Below are positions 42,640 to 54,540 of a stretch of DNA of 64,000 bases, in pieces. The DNA comes from Nicotiana tabacum (Eukaryota > Streptophyta > Magnoliopsida > Solanales > Solanaceae). Below the pieces are notes generated by a model, which saw nothing but the letters and a program-made list of their open reading frames with translations, ran no database searches and had not been told where the DNA came from. A program made the translations under genes and the position numbers. Every line of letters starts with the position of its first letter. Position 1 is the stretch's first letter. The DNA is taken from NCBI RefSeq assembly GCF_000715075.1, contig NC_134095.1, forward strand, positions 9,534,722 through 9,598,721, read 5' to 3'.

Positions 42640-42894
42640 AAACTCCTTACTAGAAATTTGGAGGCACTTCCTTGTGGATCGACAAAACTTTTAGTAAAAA
42701 AAGGTTGAAAATTTTACCTAATATTACAAAACAACAATTCTTTTTACCAAATAACTTTACTCCTAACTGCAATAGGTGATAAAATAAAAACATGTTTGAA
42801 ATAATATTTCATTGATTTGGTATTAACAAAATAAATTGAATCAATCTCTAATCGAATTGACAGAGCTTTTGTCGCTTTGTAATTTTCTATCATG
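42640..42894. other. AT-rich segment between elements III and IV
   Basis: No ORF or RNA gene is seen. It is probably the continuation, on the far side of element III, of the older element II copy whose end lies at 17295-17485; this rests on position and the near-matching target pentamers only. Confidence 0.4.
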
Positions 42895-42899
42895 TATAA

Positions 42900-43596
42900 T
42901 GTCATGGGCGGCTTTCCAGCCATGCCCCATAACCCCTTGGATGCGCCCTATGGCGTCCTAGCAAGCCTCCCAACGCCTAGCGCCACGGACGGCCCTGTGG
43001 TCTTGCTCGCGCCAAGTGACAAGTGCATTTGTGCCTCTGTCGTCCCACCAATATCCCTCGCCAGCGCCCAGCCGCAGGCAGATGCCAATAATGTCGCGTG
43101 CGCAGATAATGCCGCATGCACAGACCGTGATGCTAAATACAAGGTTGCTGACAACGGGCTTGTTTCTACAAGGGAGAAAACTAAGTCCTTTTCATTGTAA
43201 ATATAATGCAGTTTTATTTCATGTACTTCCATTATATTCCTCTAGCTTAGTTAGGTTTAGTCTTGTAACTTTGATTTATTCTTTTTAAGCACAATTAGGG
43301 GGGATCAAGCAATCAAACTTTCTAGCAAGCAAGCAATTCTCTGTACAGGTGTCTCTCCTCCTCGACACCGCGTTGCATTTCTGTAATAGCTTTCATTAAT
43401 GCAATCAAGTTTTCTTTCATTCTCAATTTTATTTTTGTTCTCTCAATTTCTCTTGACATTGGTTTTCCCGTACGGAACTTACTATCTCGTCTAGCATATG
43501 GAGGGGACCTCAATTGACGGATAGTAGCTATACTGACATCAGTTGCTTAGACTTACGACGCCCTTTCAAGGAATCTCAAGAAGGCACCGCGTAGCA
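42900..43596 (+). repeat. Element IV 5' LTR
   Basis: It starts TGTCATGGGCGG; the end is uncertain by a few bases because both LTR termini have mutated (GCACCGCGTAGCA here, GCGCCACA at the other). The first 230 bp are GC-rich, the rest AT-rich; a TATA-like AAATATAATG lies near 43198. Confidence 0.82.
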
Positions 43597-43598
43597 GT

Positions 43599-43611
43599 TG
43601 GTATGAGAGCC
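43599..43611 (+). promoter_or_regulatory. Element IV primer-binding site (tRNA-iMet type)
   Basis: TGGTATGAGAGCC differs at one position (G for C) from the usual TGGTATCAGAGC complement of initiator tRNA-Met. Confidence 0.75.
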
Positions 43612-43662
43612 TAAGCTCAACATCGGACGAGGGAACACATTGCTATTACCACCATTTCTGAC

Positions 43663-45164
43663 CATGGTGAATCATGGATATGGTGTCTAAACTAAGAACT
43701 AGCCTAGTGCAAAGGTTGGACGACCTAGATCGCAGAGTACTCCAGGCCGAAGTTTACAGAGAAAGCATCAGTTGCGATTTTGAGGGAGACCAACAAATGG
43801 CAGCCATAGAGGCAGCCAAAAATTTTGGAAAATTCGAGGGACTCCAACAGGAGCGTGCTGAGGATTTAGCCTACAGGGCATAAGAGGCAAAAAGGGTGAC
43901 TGCCATGTAACAAACGATAGACAACTTGACAGGCCAGCTCAATGTTGCCAATGTTGGTTTACAAGGCTTGCTTCGAGGAGGCGAAAACCAAATCGGGGGG
44001 TGTTATGAACCTCGCTCCCGCGACACAAAAATGGAAAATTCTTAAGCCAAAGCCATACAGTGAAGCTCGGAATGCCAAAGAAGTGGAAAACTTCATCTTT
44101 AACATCGGACAGTACTTCGATGCCGTGGGTGGCCTAGAAGAAGCTAAGAAGGTAGCAACTGCTGCCATGTATCTTCAGGGTGATGCTAAACTTTGGTGGC
44201 AGGTGAAGTACGAAGCCATCAGGGCCGGTGAAGATGCTCTCGAGACATGGGCAGAACTGAAGGCAGCCATACACCTACAGTTCTTCCCTAAAAATGTTGA
44301 ATACAATGCAAGGAGAAATCTACGGGAGCTCCGCCAGACTAAATCAGTGCGGTTTGCGGGAATTCTCCGTGCTCATGCTGAACATACGTGACATGGGGGA
44401 CAAAGACAAACTCTTCACTTTCTTGGAAGGGTTGAAACCTAATGCCCATATGGAGCTGCAAAGACAAAAGGTAGATACCCTACCCAAGGCGATCCAAGTA
44501 GCTGAATGCCTTGGAGACTATCAAGTGGAAGCTCGGAAGGATAGGCCTCAACCGCCTGCCTGAGCGGGATACAAAGGGGGCCAACCTAGAATTGGTGGCC
44601 CTAGCAGAAGTAGGGGAGATCGGAGTGCAACCAAATATAAGGCTCCCTCCTTAGGTAGCAATAGTGTTACGCCAAACAACAATGATCGGGGAAGAAAGCC
44701 CCTTTTAGGATGTCATCATTGCAGCGGACCACATTGGAATAGTGAATGCCCATATTCACAGATGAACACCCATCAAGCTTTTGATGATGGGACAGATGAT
44801 GACATAGATGATGCGGACCAGACTGAACCAGTAGGTACCTTCAATGCAATTGTTGGCTCTATTTTTGAGGCCTTAGCGGAAACCAATGCTGGTATTCGTA
44901 AGAAGAAAGACCCCTGTCCAATCACCAAGAAAGGGAAAAATAAGGCAGATGAGAGGACTCCTCTTAAACAAGAGAGGACTCTAATATTCGTCGAGATGAA
45001 GGTAAATGGCAAGCCCATTCGTGCGATGATAGACATCGGTGCTACCAAGAACTACTTAGCCTCGACTCAGGTGGAGCACCTTGGTCTAGTTGTAGGAAAG
45101 GGTAGAGGTCATGTCAAGGCTATCAACTCACATCCTCAGCCAGTGGGTAGAATAGCCAAAGAGG
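43663..45164 (+). pseudogene. Element IV gag and protease
   Basis: The ATG near 43663 starts a coiled-coil-like N-terminus with stops near 43881 and 43907. The capsid part follows in 43942-44391 (EARNAKEVENFIFNIGQYFD, DAKLWWQVKYEAI), and after a frame change in 44294-44563 (LEGLKPNAHMELQRQKVDTL). The knuckle CHHCSGPHWNSEC (CX2CX3HX4C) is at about 44710-44750. Protease begins near 44960; its active site reads AMIDIGATKNYLAS, with Ile in place of the Thr/Ser next to the catalytic Asp (ATC, one C-to-T from ACC). The frame is then interrupted at codon AKE|V by element V and resumes at 52679. Confidence 0.83.
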
Positions 45165-45453
45165 TGTAATAACCTAATTTTTTTATTTATACTTATTAAT
45201 TGTGCAATTAGAAAACAATTTAATTTGTAGCTATTGGATCAAATACTAAGCTACTGAAAAAGAATTTACTATAATATATTAGTGTATTAGAAATTAAATT
45301 TGCTAATGGTCTAAATTGTATATTATATATTATTGGTGGTAAATTAGATAACTAGGTTGAGTGTTTCAAAAAAAAAAATCTAATGGGCCTAGCTCCACCT
45401 TTTAAACCACACTTGCCATATACTTGGGAATTAAGTACTATGGTCTTATTTAT

Positions 45454-45504
45454 TGAAAAAAAAAAAAAAAAAAAAAAAGAAGAAGAAGAAGAAGAAGAAG
45501 AAGG
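45454..45504. repeat. Poly-A plus (GAA)n microsatellite
   Basis: A run of about 24 A is followed by about eight GAA units in the unmatched part of the element V 5' LTR. Confidence 0.9.
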
Positions 45505-46522
45505 AGAGGGCTTTGGGATGACGGCGGCATGCAACAAACGACATAGAAGCTATTGAATTGTTTTCATTGATAATCAAATTATTTTGGAGCAAAGTATTAT
45601 TGTAATCATTCTATCTTTAGCTAGCAAAGTTAAGAAAAGAAGGTCTCAGATATTGTTAAATTTTCATATACCTTTTTAATTGATTTTGGTCAATTAGTAA
45701 TGAAGAAAATTTGGAATAGTTAATGATTGAGCTTTTTAGAAATTTAATATAAGGTGGGGAATCTATTTGATCAAGCCACTACCATGGAAAAAATTAATAA
45801 TACTTTTATGGATGTAGTTCCTATTTCTACAACTTTTAATGTGGAGATATAATAATCATATATATCATGATTTGGTAACGATTAGGTATGTATAATAATA
45901 TAAATGGTGAAAGTAAGGATTTTTACAGAATGGAGACTTGAGCCATCATTTTTAGAGTTACTGTTTTGGCTATTATATTTTCTTACACTATGTTTCTCTA
46001 ATCAACCTTAATTTTCTTACACAGAATTGATTATCTTTGGGATATTAGTACCAATAATTTAATATAATATTGACTAATTAATAATGGATGGTGATACTAA
46101 TTGGAATATGTATTTACCTTTAAGAATATATTATTTGAGGGTAAAATATTAAGACTTAGCTCTAAGCTTGAAAGTTAGGGACATTAAGATTGACCCTAAC
46201 TAGCATAATTAACATTGTCTATCAATATTTTGTATAGAGTGAGGCTATTGAAGACTGTTTGGTTGGTATTCTTGATGTTGCAAGGTTGGGAAACATGTTA
46301 TTAGCAAGATAAGTAAGACTTTAAGCTTTGATACTTGCTTTTCTAAAACCCGTTTTGAAAGTGTGTTTTCTCTGCCTGATCCATGTGTTAGGACAAGCGT
46401 GCGCTTGGTAGAGTCGGTGGTCTTAGACTAGCCGAAAATATATTATTTTATGAAAAAAATATTATTTTATAAGTTGTTTGATAGTGTGATACGGCTGTGC
46501 GCCATGAGGTTGAGTCTTATAG

Positions 46523-46761
46523 TTTGATTCGGTTGTGGCCATGGTGTTGAGTTTGATACGGCTGTGCGCCATGATATTGAGCTTGATATGGCTGTGCGCC
46601 ATGATATTGAGTTTCATACGGTTGTGCGCCATGATGTTGAGTTTGATACGGTTGTGCGCCATGATGTTGAGTTTGATGCGGTTGTGCGCCATGATGTTGA
46701 GTTCGATATGGTTGTGCGCCATGATATTGAGTTTGATACGGCTGTGTACCATGATGTTGGG
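46523..46761. repeat. 30-bp minisatellite, 5' LTR of element V (7 units plus a 29-bp variant)
   Basis: Unit consensus is TTTGATACGGCTGTGCGCCATGATGTTGAG in two halves (TTTGATACGGCTGTG, CGCCATGATGTTGAG). Because 30 is a multiple of 3, all frames stay open and give repetitive pseudo-ORFs on both strands; these are not genes. Confidence 0.92.
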
Positions 46762-47586
46762 GCATTGTGCATGCCTTTGTACGTCACCCGAGAATTGTGT
46801 ATGCTTCTTGATATATTTGGGGCATTGTGTATGCTTCAGTGAGCATTGTGTATGCTCTGTTACATATTTGAGGCATTGTGGTATCGTTATGGACTCGTAG
46901 GTGTGTTGCTAAATTTCTTTCACTGCAATTATGATAAGTTCCTAGTGGGTACTCTTGTTAGTTAATTCTTAACAACTCCGCTGATAGACATATATTGAGT
47001 TATTGTATAATTATCATATTTACTATATCATTCGTGTTGTGGTGTATTTGTATTTTCCAACACTTATTCTAGAGGTATTTAAAGTGGCAGGTCGAGGATC
47101 TTACTGGGTTATATTTACATATAAATCACTCCTTACCTACATCTCTATGTAGATACTGTTGCGGGAGATAGAGCTAGTGGTTGACGAGTTTGTTCGAGTG
47201 AATCCTATTGCTGAGGTGAGTCACCGCATTGTTCGTGGAGGCTTTCGTTTCAGACTTACCTAGCTCGTGTTAGTTATTTTCTTTTTCTTTGGGGTTTGCA
47301 TACCCGTCAATAAACTCATGTTACTCTGTTAGATGCTCCATAATCTTAGTGTGAGATTTGGGCTAGAGTTTTATTATTTGAGTGATTGTTGGTTTTTCTA
47401 TCGATTGACTAAGATATTTGGGCGATAATCATTTCCTCTTTAATTATTAATAATACTATTAGGCCTGCATTTTCTTCTCTCAGTATTTGTGTAAATGATT
47501 AACCGTTAGAGAAAGTGGTTCGCCTGGAAAGTAGTGTTAGCTGGGTGTCAGTCATGTCTAGGGGGTAGTTTGGGACATGACAAAGT

Positions 47587-47598
47587 TGGTATCAGAGC
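47587..47598 (+). promoter_or_regulatory. Element V primer-binding site (tRNA-iMet)
   Basis: TGGTATCAGAGC is a perfect match to the usual iMet primer site, four bases after the LTR end. Confidence 0.88.
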
Positions 47599-50500
47599 TT
47601 AGGCTTTAAGTCCCGGGCCATGGAGCAATATTTGGTAGAGTCTTGTTCATGGGTATGTAGACATCCATACTTATGACCTTGAGGCTATTGAACATCTAGG
47701 ATGTTTTCCCTTCTTTCATTCCTTATTCGTGTCTTGAGATGAATCAAATCAAATCGTGAGATATCCTTTTCGCAGATGTTAGGATACGCATATCCTCATC
47801 TGTTGAATAACACTAGAAGTTTGAAAGTATGTATGCAATTACGAGTTGCCTTAGGTACATGGGATAATATGTGCATATGCTATTTCCGGGAATGGAAAGG
47901 TTATAAAATTTTGGGATAGTTTTATTTCGAAAGAGACCTATGTCAAATTATTTAAGAAGTTTGGGAGTTAGTAAAATTTTGTTTTGTAAACATTGAGAAT
48001 CCGTGTGAAAGGTAATGTGGCATAAGGATATAGTTTTTCCTAAGAGTGACTTATCAACATTTGAGGTTATAAATTCAAATTGAAGAGGAAAAAAAAGGTT
48101 AAGCTGGAAAGTAAGAAGTATAATAGCTTAGCCATATTTAGGTTGTTGGGCTTGGTAGTGAAGATACTTTGAGAAAAGTGTTTATACAGTTCTTATTTTA
48201 ATTTCTCTTGATTTAATTCCTTATTATTAGTAATATTATGTTGTGCATATTATAGGAGTGATTGAGGCATGATTGTACATAGTTCAAAGGCATTGAGTAT
48301 GAACATGAAAGTGGCAGTATATGATACATAATGTAATCATGATGGATATCTGTGGGTGAATTTCAGTTTGTGAGAGAGAATAAGACTCAAGTATGAGGCT
48401 TAATACACCAACAGAGAAAGAGGTCGAATAAACTCAATACACACGAGCATGATTAACTATTAAGGTAAGGGTAAAATGTATAGTGCTGAGATTGCCATAT
48501 ACCATGGTTAGAATAGATGAACCATAAATGAAGTTTGAGGTATGATTGGTGTGATTCAAATTTAGCTTTTAGCTTGAATAAGAATCTTGTTGTAATAATA
48601 TTATTTATGTAAGAAAATCAAATGTGGATGTTTGGGTAAATGAATGAAAAGAAATTGGCAAAACTATGGTTAGTAATTATAATATGCATAATAATGCAAT
48701 TTTATTGATGAACACTTTGTGTATTCCTCAGGGCATCCATTTATAGAGATGGTATAATTTATATCTCTGGATCAAGTTGGACTCATTTTGTGGAATTCAG
48801 CCTTTTACCTTAATAATCTTGGAACATGAGTTAAAGACGTATAAGGTGATCATAATCCAAGTGAAAACGTCTTCATATTAAATTCCATTATTATCGTATT
48901 GTTTTCATTATTGGGGATAGAGATAAAACAAATTTGGTATATTTGTATGCTTTTATTACTCTGGTTCTCCATCCTAGTTTAGGTGATAACTTACAAAAAA
49001 ATGAATTTTACTATGAAAAATAATTAGTTGAACGATTTTGTCAACATACATTGTGTTCGATAAAATATATGTTTGAAGAAGATGAGCAATATGTTATAAG
49101 ATGATATAGTATATGAGGATAAAGAAAGGATTTGAGTACTTAGATGTACCATCTGTGATTTCAACCCAAGTGGGGGAGTCTACTATTTTTGACTGATCTA
49201 TCTACCATGTCTAGACACAGTTCAGAGTCGAAATACACTTAGCATAGTTGAGTTTGAGGTTGTCTTGAGATTCAATTGGGCAGTGTCGTGTTGCTTTATG
49301 TTGTATTTCCATGATTTTTATTTATTTATTTTTATAGAACCCTCTATTTTGTTTGGACCCGTTATTGAATATAAAAGATTCACTTAGTGTGCTTATAGCA
49401 AAGCTATCTCGCCACCAAAAGTTTTATATATGAGAAAGTAAAGAGTATGTGTTGCGTTTAACCTTTTAATTGGGCCAGTAGAGTTGAGTAACCGACTATT
49501 GAGTCAACCTTAATGGTTAAAGAGTTTCTAAATGTGAGTTCAGAGGACTTATCGAGTATACGACTTATTCAGGATATAGACTAAATAAAAACTTGGTGTA
49601 TTTTTATTCTATATTATAGAATAACTCTATAGGATCAAAGGAATTAAAAGAAAAAGTTGTGAGACTTCGAGGTTAGTGATTGGCTTTTAGAAAAAAAAAC
49701 TCACCAGAGTCAAATGTGTGTAAACCTGTGGTAAGTGACTTGTGAAGATTGATACTCGATAATCTATACAAAAAAAAAAAAAAAAAAAAAAGGGAACTTC
49801 AGTCACTCGAACAAAGGTACCTAGATAGGGAGTTATTTTTGGAGGTTGACAATTTTAAATTCAATGATCTTGTATAGTCATGCCTGCACATTATTATAGA
49901 GGCAGCCCATTAAGGTAAACATGGATTAGATTAAGTCGTTAATAATTGAATGGTTAAAGGGTAGCTCATTTGTATTTTAGGTTGGACTAAAGTGTAGTGC
50001 TAAAGCAATATTCCTTTGAATTTATACTGGAAATGGGTTACAGAAATTTATATAAAAAACTATCCTGATTACGAATTAAGTTGCACCAAAAAACTGACCG
50101 GCTATAGGACATACGAATTGTTTCTTATGTGTAATTAGTTGCAAGACTTCATTGTATATATAGTTGAAGACGTCACTGGTTTCTCTTTGTTGGAAGGGCA
50201 ACTGTATATCGGAGCATATATTTCTAAATAATAACTTGAAAATAGTATACCTTTATAATTACTTTAATGTTCAAAGTGTTCTTTGACCATGGTAACTACT
50301 CTATATGAAACAGGCGGAGACCTTACTTAAGAGATTTAAGTGTGAATTTGCTTATTACTAGTACAATTAGGACTGTATATGAAAAGAAAATATTTAACTG
50401 AACTGATCATTCATCTCGATAGGGTTGAAGTGAAAAACAATTAGAATGTATAAGAATTTGAGGGCAAGATTGATAGAAAATTTGATGCGACAATTAGACC

Positions 50501-50751
50501 CTATGTGTTGATGCCCACAGGTTGTAATAGTGTTGATGTGCATGTTCACACCTTACCTTTGTGCTATGTTATTGTTTATGTTCTAGTTTTGTAACTGTTG
50601 CAAGATGGTATGGGATCGCTTGGTACCCCATCGGTATGTGAAGGTACGGAGTCGCCTGGAACTCCATAGTATGTAACTATGACTATGGGGTGGTGTTGTT
50701 AGCTGTTAATAGACATGTATAAAAATAGCATTAGTTCTGGTTACATGAGAG
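47599..50751. other. Element V internal region, non-coding
   Basis: 3.15 kb of AT-rich sequence with no ORF above about 60 codons and no retroviral domain. A short imperfect duplication lies at about 50605-50675 (GGGATCGCTTGGTACCCCAT, then GGAGTCGCCTGGAACTCCAT). An A-run lies at 49770-49790. Confidence 0.7.
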
Positions 50752-52674
50752 ATAAGGTGGGGAATCTATTTGATCAAGCTACTGCCATGGAAAAAAATAA
50801 TAATAATTGTATGGATGCAGTTCCTATTTCTACAACTTTTAATGTGGAGATATAATAATCATATATGTCATGATTTGGTAAGGATTAGGTATGTATAATA
50901 ATATAAATGGTGAAAGTAAGGATTTCTACAGAATGGAGACTTGAGCCATCGTTTTTAGAGTTACTGTTTTGGCTATTATATTTTCTTACACTATGTTTCT
51001 CTAATCAACCTTAATTTCCTTACACAGAATTGGATTATCTTTGGGATATTAGTACCAATAATTTAATATAATATTGACTAATTAATTATGGGTGGTGATA
51101 CTAATTGGAATATGTATATACCTTTAAGAATATATTATTTGAGGTAAAATATTAAGACTTAGCTATGAGCTTGAAAGTTAGGGACATTGAGATTGACCCT
51201 GACTAGCATAATTAATATTGTCTATCAATAATTTGCATAGAGTGAGGCTATTGAAGACCATTTGGTTGGTGTTTTAGATGTTGCAAGGTTGGGAAACATG
51301 TCATTAGTAAGGTAAGTGAGACTTTAAGCTTTGATACTTGCTTTTTAAAAACCCGTTTTGAAAGTGTGTTTTCTCTGTCCGATCCATATGTTGGGACAAG
51401 CATGCGCTTGGCAGAGTCGGTGGTCTTAGACTAGCCGCAAATATATTATTTTATAAAAAAAATATTATTTTATAAGTTGTTTGATAATGTGATACGGCTG
51501 TGTGCCATGAGGTTGAGTCTTATAGTTTGATTCGGTTGTGGCCATGGTGTTGAGTTTGATACGGCTGTGCGCCATGATATTGAGTTTGATACTGCTGTGT
51601 GTCATGATATTAAGTTTGATACGACTGTGCACCATGATATTGAGTTTGATACGGCTGTGCGCCATGATGTTGAGTTTGATGCGGCTGTGCGCCATGATGT
51701 TGAGTTTGATGCGGTTGTGCGCCATGATGTTGAGTTTGATGCGGCTGTGCGCCATGATGTTGAGTTTGATGCGGCTGTGCGCCATGATGTTGAGTTCGAT
51801 ACGGCTGTGCGCCATGATGTTGAGTTCGATACGGTTGTGCTCCATGATGTTGGGGCATTGTGCATGCTTTTGTACGTCACCCGAGCATTGTGTATGCTTT
51901 TTGATATATTTGGGGCATTATGTATGTTTCAGTGAGCATTGTGTATGCTCTGTTACATATTTGAGGCATTGTGGTATTGTTGTGGACTCGTAGGTGTGTT
52001 GGTAAATTTCTTTCACTGCAATTATGATAAGTCCCTAGTGGGTACTCTTGTTGGTTAATTCTTAATAACTCCGCTGATAGACATATATTGAGTTATTGTA
52101 TAATTATCATATTTACTATATCATTCGTGTTGTGGTGTGTTTGTATTTTCCAACACTTATCCCAGAGGTATTTAAAGTGGCGGGTCGAGGATCTTACCGG
52201 GTTATATTTACGTATAAACCACTCCTTACCTACATCTCTATGCATATACTGTTGCGGGAGATAGAGCTAGTGGCTGACGAGTTTATTTGAGTGAATCCTA
52301 TTGCTAAGGTGAGCCCTGCATTGTTTGTGGAAGCTTTCGTTTCAGACTTGCCTAGCTCGTGTTAGTTATTTTCTTTTTCTTTGGGGTTTGCATACCCGTC
52401 AATAAACTCATGTTACTCTGTTAGATGCTCCATAATCTTAGTGTGAGATTTGGGCTAGAGTTTTATTATTTGAGTGATTGTTGGTTTTTCTATCGATTGA
52501 CTAAGATATTTGGGCGATAATCATTTCCTCTTTAATTATTAATAATACTATTAGGCCTGCATTTTCTTCTCTCAGTATTCGTGTAAATAATTAAACGTTA
52601 GAGAAAGTGGTTCGCTTGGAAAGTGGTGTTAACTGGGTGTCAGTCATGTCTAAGAGGTAGTTTGGGATGTGACA
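50752..52674 (+). repeat. Element V 3' LTR, truncated at its 5' end
   Basis: It matches 45749-47582 with few substitutions and ends GGATGTGACA. The first 584 bp of the LTR and any polypurine tract are missing. The net length excess of about 90 bp over the matching left part equals three extra minisatellite units. Confidence 0.83.
51526..51854. repeat. 30-bp minisatellite, 3' LTR of element V (10 units plus a 29-bp variant)
   Basis: The same unit as at 46523-46761, with ten full 30-bp units here (starting 51555, 51585 and so on to 51825). Confidence 0.92.
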
Positions 52675-54540
52675 AAAGGTACCAATGAAGCTTGGCCCTT
52701 ACGAAGGAAAATTCAACCAGCGAGTGGTGATCATAGATGACTTCGAGTTGATAGTGAAATTCTTAAGGCAAACCAACACCATGCTTGTACCGTATGCAGA
52801 CATGCTACTGATGCTGGGAACAAACAGGGTCAACCCCTGCATTATCCCATGCATGCCCATGAAGATGGCCGTTGAGAATATCCCAGTCTTGCAGTTGAAG
52901 AAGGGGGTCAAAAGACATGAACCTACATTCCTGGCAACCCTATGCATTGAAGATATAGAACGCTCATCCGGTCCCATTCATGCACCCATGAAGGAGCTTC
53001 TACTGGAGTTTGAAGATGTTATGCCACAGGACATGCCAAAGTGACTCCCCCTAGGCGCATTGTAGACCATGAAATTGAGTTGATGTCGGGCGCAAAGCCA
53101 CCTGCTCGGGCGCCTTATAGAATGTCACAACCCGAACTCGCCGAGCTTTAGAGGCAGTTGGCGGAAATACTAGACACGGGGATCATTGTGCCCTCCAAGT
53201 CCCCATACGGGTCCCTGTGCTATTCAAAAATAAACATGATGGTAGCATGCGACTCTGTGTGGATTATCGGGCTCTAAACAAAATCACCGTGAAGAACAAG
53301 TACCATATTCCGCTAATGGCAGACTTGTTCAATAGACTGGGTGGTGCAACGGGGTTCACCAAGATAGACCTGAAGACAGGTTATTGGCAAGTTCGGACTG
53401 CAGAGGGTGATGAGCACAAGATGACCTGTGTGACAAGATATGGGTCGTACAACTTCCTGGTTATGTCGTTCGGCTTAACTAACGCTCCAGCCACATTTTG
53501 CACCCTGATGAACCAAGTCTTCCGAGAGTACATTGACGAATTTGTGGTGGTCTACTTGGATGACATTGAGGTATACAGCCAAACACTTGAAGAACACCTG
53601 GAGCACTTGCTGAAGGTCCTAGCCTGATTGCGGGAGCACGAACTATATGCGAAGCTGTCCAAGTGCTCCTTTGCTCAAAAATAGATTTGACTTCCTCGGA
53701 CATGTAATCGAGGAAAGGCGAATCAAGATAGACCAACAAAAGATCCAGGCTATCACAGATTGGCCGCCGCCTAAGGATATCTACGCCTTGAGGGTGTTTC
53801 TTGGTATGCAACTTCTATCGAAAAACTACTCCCTCATTGCAGTGCCATTGACAAAACTCCTCAAGAAGGTCACGCCTTGAGATTGGGGACCCAGGCGAGC
53901 AAAGGCCTTCAATGCATTGAAAGCGGCTATGTCTAGTAGCCCCGTCTTGGCCCTCCCTGATTTGGCCAAGCCGTTCGAGGTACAAACGGATGGCTCTGAC
54001 TATGCCCTTGGCAGAGTCTTTCTACAAGAAGGGCATCATGTAACGTACGAGAGCCGGAAGCTGAAGGATGCAGAGTGGCGCTATACTGCCCACGAAAAAG
54101 AATTATTGGTTGTCGTCCATTACTTATGTCTTTGGAGGCACTATCTGCTGTTAACCCCATTCGTGGTCAAGACAGACAACACAGTTGTTAGCCATTTCAT
54201 GACCCAGCCAAAGCTGAATGGTCGACAAGCTAGGTTGCGGGAACTCATAGCGGAATTCCACTTCAACTTGGAGTACTAAAGTGGGAAGACCAATCATGTT
54301 GCTGATGCGCTCAGTCGGAGAGCTGATCTAGCATCAGTGTGCCCACTGGCCACCCTAATAGGGAGCAAAGTAGCCACAAACATCAAAGGCTAGATACAGG
54401 ATCTACTCATGAAAGATCCTACTGCACAGTATTTGGTCGATTTGGTAGGACAAGGCAAGACTTTCCAGTTCTATATAGAAAATGGTTTCCTGAAAGTGAA
54501 ATCAGACCGACTTTATGTTCCTAAAGGAGGAGATCTGTAA
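52675..54540 (+). pseudogene. Element IV protease-RT linker, reverse transcriptase and RNase H
   Basis: After the insertion the linker frame runs to 53044, stops, and shifts. RT is best seen in 53217-53627: MRLCVDYRALNKITVKNKYH, TKIDLKTGYWQVRTAEGDEH, MSFGLTNAPATF and the catalytic VVVYLDDIEVYS (YLDD at 53553-53564). After a stop and frame change, 53647-53880 continues (FLGHVIEERRIKIDQQKIQA) with a short deletion in the thumb. RNase H is in 53917-54279, with VQTDGSDYALGRVF, TAHEKELLVVVHYL and VKTDNTVVSHFM keeping the acidic residues. The tether to integrase (54280-54540) has at least two stops. Confidence 0.85.

Larger units (their letters stand above)
45165..47582 (+). repeat. Element V 5' LTR, 2418 bp
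   Basis: It starts TGTAATAACC and ends GGACATGACA, then AAGT and the primer site. From 45749 on it matches 50752-52674; its first 584 bp have no match in the right LTR. It contains an A24/GAA tract and a 30-bp minisatellite. Confidence 0.85.
45165..52674 (+). mobile_element. Non-coding LTR retrotransposon with 2.4-kb LTR (element V)
   Basis: It is inserted in the protease-RT linker of element IV. Flanking pentamers AGAGG (45160-45164) and AAAGG (52675-52679) differ by one base, and the host frame is continuous across the gap without the insert. A full LTR (45165-47582), a perfect iMet primer site and a shorter right LTR (50752-52674) define it as an LTR retrotransposon. The 3.15 kb between LTRs holds no gag, protease, RT or integrase in any frame. 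It fits a large non-autonomous derivative that must borrow proteins, probably from a chromovirus given the iMet primer. Confidence 0.85.

Noticed and set aside
46523..51854. Evenly spaced 30-bp repeats resembling a CRISPR array
   Set aside because: Units are directly adjacent with no unique spacers, in a plant retrotransposon LTR.
46462..51993. Repetitive ORFs on both strands over the 30-bp arrays, encoding decapeptide repeats
   Set aside because: The 30-bp unit keeps every frame open automatically; no start context, and copy number changes between LTRs. They are minisatellite artefacts.
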